From an uncultured Acidobacteriota bacterium (lineage in GTDB: Bacteria; Acidobacteriota; Blastocatellia; Pyrinomonadales; Pyrinomonadaceae): 5,873 nt of DNA. Shown here piece after piece: positions 1-5,873 of the stretch (position 1 is the stretch's first letter; each line of letters starts with the position of its first letter). Location of the stretch: contig CADEEU010000240.1 in assembly GCA_902826385.1 (NCBI GenBank), positions 1-5,873 on the forward strand, in the 5' to 3' direction. The position numbers were made by a program, and so were the translations under genes. The notes under the pieces were generated by a model. The model was not told where the DNA came from, did not search any database, and worked only from the letters and a program-made list of their open reading frames with translations.

Positions 1-1007
1 AGAGCCATCAACCGATCGGCTAACGCTTCATGATCGTTTGCTCGAACAAGAAATCCCGTCTCGTTTTCGACGATCGCTTCTGCAGCCCCACCAACATCCG
101 TCGCTACGACGGGCAGCCCTGCTGCCATATATTCCAAAATTGCATTCGAAAATCCTTCGTAATTTGACGTAAGCACACCGGCAAACGAGACTGATAAAAG
201 TTCGGGAACTGTCGCGCACTTACCAATGAAATGAACTCGCCTTTCGATCTTAAGCTCTTTGGAATGTGCTTCAAGCCCTTTTCTTAACTCACCTTCGCCA
301 GCGAGAACGAAATGTGCATCCGGAAAATTTTTCGCAACGATCACGGCGGAGCGTAGAAGCATTGGAAGGTTCTTTACATCGTGCCTAAGATTGGCAACGA
401 GAGTGATGAACTTAATATTCTCGATTACTGGAAGTCCAAGTGAAGCCAGAATCGCGTTGCGGTCGGTTGATCTTGGTTTAAGGCGATCAAGGTCGAGGCC
501 GTTATAAACGACCTCAATTTTTTCGGCGCGAACACCTCTGTTAACCAAGTGCGTTTTAACCGCCTGCGCGTTTGCGACGATCGCGTCCGCCATTCCGAAC
601 ATTCGCTGCTCGATAAAACGCTGCGTACTTGATCGTATTCCCAAGGTCTCCCGTTTGGACGCGATTTTTCCTTTAATGCCGGCCAGTCGCATACCCGCAA
701 TACCGAACACATTTGTGTAAAAGTCATGAGTTTGCACGACCTCGATGTTCCGATCGACCAAGTGTCTGGCAAAACGGCGGACCTGCGTAACGAAATTCAA
801 ATCGTAAAAAGAAGTCAGCGGAAATTCAGGAATGTCGTTAAAGCCCAAATCTTCAGCTTCGCCCAGTAAATATCCGTTCCTATTCAGTGTAGCCAGGCAG
901 ACGTTCCAGTCGTCCGCTTTGAGAAGGCGCGTCAATTGAAGCGCCTGCCGTTCGGAACCGCCGATATGAAAGCTGCCAATTAGTTGAAGGGCGTTCTTTC
1001 TCTTCAT
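1..1007 (-). CDS. GT4-family glycosyltransferase, C-terminus cut by window edge
   Basis: Translating the reverse complement from the ATG at 1007 gives 335 uninterrupted codons that run off the left edge, so the C-terminal end is missing (GT4 enzymes are usually about 370 to 400 residues). The N-terminal Rossmann half opens with the glycine loop HIGGSERQ (residues 14-21), typical of the group GGxERQ. The C-terminal half starts near VVYNGLD (166-172) and carries R208 and K212 in the usual phosphate-contacting places, GEGELR (237-242), and the EX7E motif E284/E292 in EGFSNAILE, followed by GLPVVATDVGG (297-307). These mark a GT-B fold retaining transferase that moves a sugar from a nucleotide sugar to a lipid-linked or glycan acceptor at the cytoplasmic face of the membrane, probably for exopolysaccharide or surface glycan. 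Donor and acceptor cannot be told. An in-frame TAA upstream makes this ATG the first one available; no strong Shine-Dalgarno is seen. Confidence 0.93.
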   Translation of the reverse strand, partial: MKRKNALQLIGSFHIGGSERQALQLTRLLKADDWNVCLATLNRNGYLLGEAEDLGFNDIPEFPLTSFYDLNFVTQVRRFARHLVDRNIEVVQTHDFYTNVFGIAGMRLAGIKGKIASKRETLGIRSSTQRFIEQRMFGMADAIVANAQAVKTHLVNRGVRAEKIEVVYNGLDLDRLKPRSTDRNAILASLGLPVIENIKFITLVANLRHDVKNLPMLLRSAVIVAKNFPDAHFVLAGEGELRKGLEAHSKELKIERRVHFIGKCATVPELLSVSFAGVLTSNYEGFSNAILEYMAAGLPVVATDVGGAAEAIVENETGFLVRANDHEALADRLMA

Positions 1008-1043
1008 CTTCGGATGAAAACCGTAAAACGTTGAAATCGCTTA

Positions 1044-1072
1044 AGTATGGCGTTGTCCGGCCCTTTGAACAA
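1044..1072 (-). promoter_or_regulatory. weak candidate promoter for the glycosyltransferase
   Basis: On the minus strand TTGTTC (1072-1067) and CATACT (1049-1044) are 17 bases apart, matching the sigma-70 consensus at 3 and 4 of 6 positions. It lies about 40 bases upstream of the ATG at 1007. Its -35 box overlaps the -35 box of the plus-strand promoter. The match is weak, and the glycosyltransferase may be driven from elsewhere in this gap. Confidence 0.25.
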
Positions 1073-1093
1073 ATACGCACAAACGGATAGAAT
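1065..1093 (+). promoter_or_regulatory. sigma-70-type promoter for the S9 peptidase gene
   Basis: TTGAAC (1065-1070) and TAGAAT (1088-1093) are separated by exactly 17 bases, matching the housekeeping consensus at 4 and 5 of 6 positions. Transcription would begin near 1100, leaving a 5' leader of about 44 bases. TATATT at 1100-1105 is an alternative -10 box but has no good -35 partner. Confidence 0.5.
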
Positions 1094-1129
1094 TTTCGCT
1101 ATATTCTTGCAGAATTTTTAAGAGCAATC

Positions 1130-1134
1130 AGGAG
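1130..1134 (+). promoter_or_regulatory. ribosome binding site of the S9 peptidase gene
   Basis: AGGAG lies nine bases before the ATG at 1144. It is the only strong Shine-Dalgarno in the window and fixes that start, which also gives a proper signal peptide. Confidence 0.8.
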
Positions 1135-1143
1135 TAATTTGAA

Positions 1144-3267
1144 ATGAGAGGATTGTCAATCGTTGCGCTGCTTGCGGTTGCGGCTGGCGCCATTTTCGCA
1201 CAGACAGATATGAAACCACCCGCTGCTAAAAAAGAACCCCAGGTTTTAAAGATTCATGGTTATGAGATAACTGACAACTACGCGTGGCTGCGCGATCGTG
1301 GCGAAAAAGAAAAAAGCCCGGAGGTGATGAAGTACCTTGAAGCTGAAAACGCCTACACCGAATCGCATATGGGCAAACATAAAGGCTTTGCCGACGCACT
1401 TTACAAGGAAATGCTCGGCCGCATAAAGCAGACCGATTTAAGCGTGCCGGTCAAGATGGGCGAGTATTGGTACTTCAACAGAACGGAAGAAGGCAAGCAG
1501 TATCCGACATTTTTGCGTAGCAAGACGCGCGACGGCGCCGATCCCGAAATTCTATTGGATCAAAACGAAATGGCAAAGGGGTTCAAGTTCTTCTCGATCG
1601 GTGCCTTCGAGCCGAGCGACGATGGCACTATGCTCGCATTCTCGACAGATACTACCGGCTATCGCCAATACACCCTACAGTTCAAAGATCTGAAAACGGG
1701 TAAAGTTCTGGCGGACAGGGTCGAGCGAGTTACATCGACGGAATGGTCACCTGACGGAAAATACATTTTTTATGGACAGGAAGATCCGGTTTCGAAACGC
1801 ACCGACAAGATTTTTCGGCATGCGGTCGGGACCACAGGGATCGACGATCTGGTTTATGAGGAGAAGGATGTGCTGTTCAACGTGGGCATAGGCCGCTCCC
1901 GCGATAAACAGATGTTGTTCATTCAGTCCAATGCGGCAACGATGACCGAATATCGTTATCTGCCCGCGAATGCGAGCGAGAACGGCGTCTTCCGCGTGCT
2001 TTCGCCCCGGCGAGAAGGCCACGAGTATTACGCCGATTTTGACAGCGGCGAGTTTTATATCCGCACCAACAGCAATGCCGAAAATTTCCGGATTGTTCGC
2101 GCTCCGCAGACAGATCCGAGCGAAAAGAACTGGAAAGATTTTATTCCGCACAATCCAGCGGTGTTGGTTGAAGGAACTAGTTTCTTCAAGAATTACACGG
2201 TCGTCTCCGAGGTGGAAAACGGCCTCGAATACCTTCGTGTGATGGATCGGAAAAGCAAGCGTGCCGATATCCGCATTCCTACTCCGGAGAGCGTGTATAC
2301 GATAAACCTCGCTGGCAATCCCGAATATGTGACCGACTACGTTCGCTATAACTATTCGTCGATGATCACTCCGAATTCGACCTATGAGTTCAACTTCGCA
2401 AAACGTAACAGCGAGCTTATAAAGCAACAGGAAATACCAAGCGGTCACGACAAGACAAAATACGAGACGACACGCGTTTGGGCTGCCGCACGCGACGGTG
2501 TCAAGGTGCCGATTTCTATCGTAATGAAGAAAGGCACGAAGCTGGACGGCAAATCACCGATGCTTCTTTACGCTTATGGTTCGTACGGTGCATCGATGAC
2601 GCCGAGCTTTTCGACGTCGAGGCTAAGCTTAGTTGATCGCGGAATGACCTATGCGATCGCTCACATTCGCGGCGGCTCAGAGCTTGGTGAAAAGTGGCGA
2701 CAGGACGGACGTATGTTTAAGAAAATCAACACGTTCAACGATTTTGTCGATTCGGCGAAGTGGCTTATTGCCGAGAAGTATACGTCCGCGGACAGGCTTG
2801 TCATTCAGGGCGGATCCGCTGGGGGTCTATTGATGGGAGCGGTCGTCAACCAATCGCCAGACACGTTCAAGGCAGCGATCGTGCAGGTACCTTTCGTTGA
2901 CGTCATGAACACAATGATCGACGACACGCTGCCCCTGACTACTGGAGAATGGATCGAATGGGGTAACCCGCGTGACGACAAAAAGGCCTGGGATTATATG
3001 TACAGTTACTCGCCTTACGATAATATTAAGGAGCAGAACTATCCTAATATGCTGGTTGAAGTTTCGCTTTGGGACAGCCAAGTGCCTTATTGGGAGGGCG
3101 CAAAGTTTGCCGCGAAGGTCCGAGAGTTTAAGACAAACGACAGCACGCTCCTACTCAAGACAAATATGGGCGCCGGTCACGGCGGCTCGTCAGGCAGGTA
3201 TGACCGCCTTAAAGAGGTTGCGTTTGAGTACGCATACGCACTTTCTCAAGTTGGTATCACAAAATAA
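1144..3267 (+). CDS. exported oligopeptidase B-like S9A serine peptidase
   Basis: The 707-residue product resembles protease II / oligopeptidase B over its full length. Residues 1-19 form a signal peptide: a short basic start, a hydrophobic core, and probable cleavage at FA/QT. The mature enzyme starts with the family's Y-x-WLRD element (46-51). A beta-propeller follows at about 85-440, then an alpha/beta-hydrolase domain to the end. The triad is S558 in GGSAGG, D644 in WDSQVPYWE and H679 in AGHGG. The S-to-D and D-to-H distances (86, 35) match my recollection of E. coli PtrB (85, 35). The family cuts short peptides after basic residues, with the propeller excluding folded proteins. Here the first S1 glutamate is kept (E602), but the second is I604 and the S2 acidic pair is T486/S488, so strict dibasic specificity is doubtful. 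The signal peptide implies action outside the cytoplasm, unlike E. coli PtrB. The gene has its own promoter, Shine-Dalgarno and terminator. The S9A family call is firm; the substrate is not. Confidence 0.95.
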   Translation: MRGLSIVALLAVAAGAIFAQTDMKPPAAKKEPQVLKIHGYEITDNYAWLRDRGEKEKSPEVMKYLEAENAYTESHMGKHKGFADALYKEMLGRIKQTDLSVPVKMGEYWYFNRTEEGKQYPTFLRSKTRDGADPEILLDQNEMAKGFKFFSIGAFEPSDDGTMLAFSTDTTGYRQYTLQFKDLKTGKVLADRVERVTSTEWSPDGKYIFYGQEDPVSKRTDKIFRHAVGTTGIDDLVYEEKDVLFNVGIGRSRDKQMLFIQSNAATMTEYRYLPANASENGVFRVLSPRREGHEYYADFDSGEFYIRTNSNAENFRIVRAPQTDPSEKNWKDFIPHNPAVLVEGTSFFKNYTVVSEVENGLEYLRVMDRKSKRADIRIPTPESVYTINLAGNPEYVTDYVRYNYSSMITPNSTYEFNFAKRNSELIKQQEIPSGHDKTKYETTRVWAAARDGVKVPISIVMKKGTKLDGKSPMLLYAYGSYGASMTPSFSTSRLSLVDRGMTYAIAHIRGGSELGEKWRQDGRMFKKINTFNDFVDSAKWLIAEKYTSADRLVIQGGSAGGLLMGAVVNQSPDTFKAAIVQVPFVDVMNTMIDDTLPLTTGEWIEWGNPRDDKKAWDYMYSYSPYDNIKEQNYPNMLVEVSLWDSQVPYWEGAKFAAKVREFKTNDSTLLLKTNMGAGHGGSSGRYDRLKEVAFEYAYALSQVGITK

Positions 3268-3297
3268 TTTTCTGAATTTCAAATCCTGGGTTTTCTG

Positions 3298-3334
3298 AAC
3301 CTCCCCGCCGAATAGGCGGGGAGGTTTTGTTTTT
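3298..3334 (+). terminator. rho-independent terminator after the S9 peptidase gene
   Basis: AACCTCCCCGCC (3298-3309) and GGCGGGGAGGTT (3315-3326) form a perfect 12-bp stem around the loop GAATA, followed by TTGTTTTT. It starts 30 bases after the stop codon and separates this transcript from the S8 peptidase gene. The other strand lacks a T-tract, so it should work in one direction only. Confidence 0.93.
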
Positions 3335-3346
3335 ACACTACTCTCG

Positions 3347-3365
3347 TTCGGTCACATTGACCGGA
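3347..3365. promoter_or_regulatory. inverted repeat, operator-like, upstream of the S8 peptidase gene
   Basis: CGGTCA and TGACCG form a perfect 6-bp inverted repeat around the spacer CAT; one T/G mismatch and one further T/A pair extend the arms to 8. There is no T-tract, so it is not a terminator. It lies about 160 bases before the S8 start. TTGACC within it (3357-3362) matches a -35 box at 5 of 6, but no -10 box follows at the right distance. The rest of 3335-3523 shows no convincing promoter, RNA gene or coding sequence. Confidence 0.35.
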
Positions 3366-3523
3366 ATATTAGTCATTTTGAAGGGTGTTTTGGGGATAAA
3401 GCTCGTTCAATTGTCGGAGAAAAGCTTGTCAAAAAGGGGGTGTCAGCACATTTGGGAACGATGGCACGACCGTTGCAAAATCCTCCGCGGCGATACCAAT
3501 GCCGTCGTCCAGAATTAATTTTT

Positions 3524-5506
3524 ATGAGCAAAGACATCTTCAAAACACTCACAACGTTCTTGCTGCTGTATTCCATTACGGCCGGCGCTTTCGCCGCTGT
3601 GCCGTTTCCCTCACTTTCCGCACCACCGGCCCTGGAGGCTAACCAACCCTTTGTTCCGCAAAATGCAAAACTGGACGGCCTGAAAGGCGATCCGTTTGTC
3701 GGCGACAAGGTTTCGCCCGACCTGCGTGAAAAGCTGTCCGACAAAGACTTGAACCGAAAAATAAGTACGATAGTTCAAGCAAAAGATGCGAAGAACGAAG
3801 AGTATCTTGTATCTCTTCGGAAGGTCGGCGTCGTCGTAAAGGCCAAAACCTTGAACCTGAATATGCTGGAGGCCGAGATGCCGCTTGCCTCCGTACAGTC
3901 GGTTGCCGATCTTCCGGACACGCTACATATCTCGCTCAACCTCGTGACGAAATGGCTTGGGCACGTCGAAGAGACGACCGGGATCACCGAGATGCGTGCG
4001 ATAAAAGGCAACGCGAAACTTGACGGCCGCGGCATCGGAATCGCTATTCTTGATTCAGGTATCTACAGGCAGCACGATATGTTTGCAGGGGAGAACGATA
4101 CCAATCGTGTAGTCCAGCAGCATCAGTTTGAACTTGGGGGTAACGAAGATCTCTTTGGACACGGAACGCATGTAGCCGCATTGGCGGCGGGAATCGGTGG
4201 GAAACCGGGTGACAAGAAGTCGCAGGCCAAACTAAGAAAATACGAGGGAATTGCGCCTGGAGCTAACATCATCTCGGTTCGCGTGCTGTCGAATACCGGA
4301 CAGGGATCCAGCTCAACGCTTATTCAGGCGCTTGATTGGGTTCTCGTCAATCGCGAAGCGAACAACATTCGAGTTGTAAACCTTAGCCTCGGGACCGCCT
4401 CTGTCGAAACATGGCGTAACGACCCGCTTTGCCGAGCTGTCAGACGTTTAACGTCAGCCGGAATCGTAGTTGTGGCTGCGGCCGGAAACGACGGCAAGAA
4501 TTTGCTGGGTCAGAAAACATACGGCACGATCCATTCACCGGGCAATGATCCGACGGTCATCACGGTTGGTGCTACAAATACGTTCAATTCTGAGCGACGC
4601 AGCGATGATGGCGTTGCGACATACAGCTCACGCGGTCCAACGCGCTCTTACTTTACTGACGAACTCGGTGTAAAACAGTATGATCATCTCGTAAAACCTG
4701 ATTTGGTTGCTCCGGGGAACAAGCTAAAGTCGGCAAGGTCGAGCGTGAGCGTACTTTCGACTCTTAACCCTCTCAATGACGAACCTGGCAGTGTCCTGGA
4801 TCCGGCAACGCGCAAGATTACTAGAATGTCGGGAACCTCTATGGCAACCCCGATTGTGACCGGTGCGGCAGCTCTGATGCTCCAGGCTAATCCGCAGCTC
4901 ACGCCGAACATGGTCAAGATGCTTCTGATGTATACTGCGCAGCCGCTTGCCGGTTTCAATCATCTTGAACAGGGAGCTGGACAAGTAAACATCGAGGGCG
5001 CGGTCCGGGCCGCAAAGCAAGTACGACGCGATCTTACGGAAGAAACTCAACTTGGCGAGCCGCTTCTTACGGGACGAGTTCCGAACCAGACGTCGACTAT
5101 TGCAGGCGAGACATTTAGCTGGTCCCGCGGGATGATCGTAAACCAGGGCTGGGTGAAAGGAAATCAGCTTCTGACCGAATATCAACCGGTATATGGACTT
5201 GGACATACACTGAGCGACGGACTACTCATCGCTGACGGACTACTTATCGCTGACGGATTGCTTATCGCCGACGGATTGCTCATCGCCGACGGGCTATTGA
5301 TCGCGGATGGAACGACCATCGGTGACGGCACTCCCTTCCTCGATTACACTGACATGTTTGCCAGCGGATTGCTGATTGCGGACGGACTACTTATAGCCGA
5401 CGGGCTGCTGATAAGCGATGGACTGCTCATAGCCGACGGGGTACTGCCTGTTGGAGGGCTAAGTATCGGACTGCCGGCGCTCTTAAACGGTGATCCTGAG
5501 CTGTAA
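3524..5506 (+). CDS. secreted subtilisin-family (S8) serine peptidase with C-terminal hexapeptide repeat
   Basis: The 660-residue product is a complete prepro-subtilase. Residues 1-24 are a signal peptide ending in AFA/A. Residues of about 75-145 look like an I9-type propeptide, the autocleaved chaperone-inhibitor of subtilases. The catalytic domain (about 150-500) has D177 in ILDSGI, H213 in GHGTHVA, oxyanion N322 in AAAGND, and S439 in SGTSMATP, so the triad is intact. The EGIAPGA and KPDLVAPG segments are typical of bacterial S8A enzymes such as AprX. A linker (about 505-565) leads to a tail of GLLIAD repeats (566-638) and a short hydrophobic end; no sorting signal or membrane anchor is recognised. 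It is probably an exported broad-specificity endopeptidase. The frame stays open up to a GTG at 3440, with another ATG at 3461. I chose 3524 because it places the signal peptide at the N-terminus, although no Shine-Dalgarno precedes it. Confidence 0.94.
   Translation: MSKDIFKTLTTFLLLYSITAGAFAAVPFPSLSAPPALEANQPFVPQNAKLDGLKGDPFVGDKVSPDLREKLSDKDLNRKISTIVQAKDAKNEEYLVSLRKVGVVVKAKTLNLNMLEAEMPLASVQSVADLPDTLHISLNLVTKWLGHVEETTGITEMRAIKGNAKLDGRGIGIAILDSGIYRQHDMFAGENDTNRVVQQHQFELGGNEDLFGHGTHVAALAAGIGGKPGDKKSQAKLRKYEGIAPGANIISVRVLSNTGQGSSSTLIQALDWVLVNREANNIRVVNLSLGTASVETWRNDPLCRAVRRLTSAGIVVVAAAGNDGKNLLGQKTYGTIHSPGNDPTVITVGATNTFNSERRSDDGVATYSSRGPTRSYFTDELGVKQYDHLVKPDLVAPGNKLKSARSSVSVLSTLNPLNDEPGSVLDPATRKITRMSGTSMATPIVTGAAALMLQANPQLTPNMVKMLLMYTAQPLAGFNHLEQGAGQVNIEGAVRAAKQVRRDLTEETQLGEPLLTGRVPNQTSTIAGETFSWSRGMIVNQGWVKGNQLLTEYQPVYGLGHTLSDGLLIADGLLIADGLLIADGLLIADGLLIADGTTIGDGTPFLDYTDMFASGLLIADGLLIADGLLISDGLLIADGVLPVGGLSIGLPALLNGDPEL
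5219..5437 (+). repeat. 18-bp / hexapeptide GLLIAD tandem repeat array within the S8 peptidase
   Basis: Five GLLIAD units in a row (residues 566-595) are followed by the degenerate units GTTIGD and GTPFLD, a seven-residue break YTDMFAS, and then GLLIAD, GLLIAD, GLLISD, GLLIAD (615-638). The looser GVLPVG and GLSIGL follow to about 5473. The period is 6 residues or 18 bases. The nine clear copies use different leucine, isoleucine, alanine and aspartate codons, and no two are identical in DNA. Hydrophobic triplets alternating with Asp-Gly turns suggest stacked beta-strands, such as a beta-helix or calcium-binding roll; this is inference. Confidence 0.95.
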
Positions 5507-5551
5507 AATGCTCTCGGATCATTAGTGTCGCCCCCGTATTTCAGCGTACTT

Positions 5552-5591
5552 TCGAACGCGGGAGCTTTAACAGGCTTTCGCGTTCGGTTTT
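5552..5591 (+). terminator. rho-independent terminator after the S8 peptidase gene
   Basis: CGAACGCGGGAGC (5553-5565) pairs with GCTTTCGCGTTCG (5574-5586) as a continuous 13-bp stem containing two G-U pairs, around the 8-base loop TTTAACAG. One more U-G pair closes the base, and TTTTAATT follows. It begins about 45 bases after the stop codon. Confidence 0.85.
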
Positions 5592-5614
5592 AATTGCTAA
5601 TTTCGAAAAAAAGA

Positions 5615-5643
5615 TGGAATAAACCAAACGTTTAGGGTAGAAT
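5615..5643 (+). promoter_or_regulatory. candidate promoter for the right-edge membrane protein gene
   Basis: TAGAAT (5638-5643) is a good -10 box, the same hexamer as in the promoter at 1088. The -35 position 17 bases upstream holds TGGAAT, matching only 3 of 6. Transcription would start near 5650, leaving a leader of about 77 bases before the ATG at 5727. Confidence 0.35.
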
Positions 5644-5649
5644 ATCCGA

Positions 5650-5667
5650 TGGATCAGATCTGGTCCA
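5650..5667. promoter_or_regulatory. 18-bp palindrome at the presumed transcription start, operator-like
   Basis: TGGATCAGATCTGGTCCA is palindromic except for one symmetric T/G pair, with a perfect CAGATCTG core at 5655-5662. It begins seven bases after the candidate -10 box, where a bound repressor would block initiation. As RNA it could also form a 7-bp hairpin with the loop GAUC. No T-tract follows, so it is not a terminator. Confidence 0.4.
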
Positions 5668-5726
5668 CTTCCTGAGTGCCATTCCGGTAATCCTCTCGCA
5701 ACAATAGCTGTCCAAACCTCCACTTT

Positions 5727-5873
5727 ATGGAGCCGAACGAAAATAACGATCTCAGACTGAATTTGTATGTCGCATTGCTCGTGCCGGCAGGCCTCGCGGC
5801 CCTCGGGTGGGCTGTTTACGGCTTTCCCGCCGGCAGTCTGAGCAGCGGGATGCTTCTGATATCTGTGGCGACC
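5727..5873 (+). CDS. N-terminus of a membrane protein of unknown function, cut by window edge
   Basis: The ATG at 5727 opens 49 codons that remain open to the right edge. The start of the product is short, polar and acidic (MEPNENNDLR). A hydrophobic segment follows at residues of about 12-33, consistent with a transmembrane helix, and a second hydrophobic stretch begins at residue 41 (GMLLISVAT). The first residues are too acidic for a typical signal peptide, so this looks like a multi-pass membrane protein or a membrane-anchored sensor. It loosely recalls the membrane modules in front of GGDEF or HD-GYP signalling domains, but nothing in these 49 residues proves that. An in-frame TAA lies about 30 bases upstream of the ATG, and no clear Shine-Dalgarno is present. 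Confidence 0.65.
   Translation, partial: MEPNENNDLRLNLYVALLVPAGLAALGWAVYGFPAGSLSSGMLLISVAT

Noticed and set aside
425..772. Minus-strand 115-codon open frame near the left edge
   Set aside because: The adjacent frame on the same strand carries the glycosyltransferase with all its motifs; this one is an out-of-frame shadow.
1..1007. Frameshifted or broken glycosyltransferase
   Set aside because: Several short minus-strand frames suggested breakage at first, but a single frame reads from 1007 to the edge without a stop.
1747..2448. Minus-strand open frame of 233 codons inside the S9 peptidase gene
   Set aside because: It lies wholly within a gene with clear family-wide motifs and resembles no protein I know; it is a mirror frame of that coding sequence.
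3327..3518. Small plus-strand open frame of 63 codons between the two peptidases
   Set aside because: It begins inside the terminator's T-tract, has no ribosome binding site, overlaps the leader of the S8 gene and shows no recognisable motif.
4724..5206. Minus-strand open frame of 160 codons inside the S8 peptidase gene
   Set aside because: It is antisense to the part encoding the catalytic serine region, has no recognisable motif and no upstream signals.
5219..5437. CRISPR array or DNA-level satellite as explanation for the 18-bp repeats
   Set aside because: The repeats have no spacers, stay in frame inside a coding sequence and differ in DNA while matching in protein, so they are protein repeats.

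Overview
This 5.9 kb window looks like ordinary chromosomal DNA of moderate GC from a Gram-negative-type, protease-secreting bacterium. My best guess is Acidobacteriota (Blastocatellia / Pyrinomonas-like). That guess rests on the secreted S9 and S8 peptidases, the signal peptides ending in FAQ or FAA, and the GLLIADG-type C-terminal repeat, which I associate with that group. It is inference: the window holds no rRNA or other marker gene.

Layout, left to right. A GT4 glycosyltransferase lies on the minus strand and its 3' end is cut off by the left edge. A 136-base divergent promoter region follows. Next is a complete plus-strand gene for an exported oligopeptidase-B-like S9A serine peptidase, ending in a perfect rho-independent terminator. 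After a roughly 190-base gap comes a complete subtilisin-family (S8) peptidase with signal peptide, propeptide, intact triad and a C-terminal hexapeptide repeat array. A second strong terminator follows. The right edge holds the first 49 codons of a membrane protein, preceded by a possible -10 box and a palindrome placed like an operator.

Each complete gene is followed by its own terminator and they are separated by 130 to 260 bases, so these look like single-gene transcription units and not one operon. The two peptidases are both predicted to be exported. They could act in sequence on extracytoplasmic protein: the S8 endopeptidase on proteins, the S9 enzyme on the resulting oligopeptides. 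That is inference from co-location only. I see no mobile element, tRNA, rRNA or CRISPR array.

The most interesting features are two. The S8 tail has nine GLLIAD/GLLISD hexapeptides, nearly identical as protein but with no two identical in DNA. The S9 enzyme has an intact catalytic triad but lacks three of the four acidic residues that give oligopeptidase B its dibasic specificity, and it carries an export signal.
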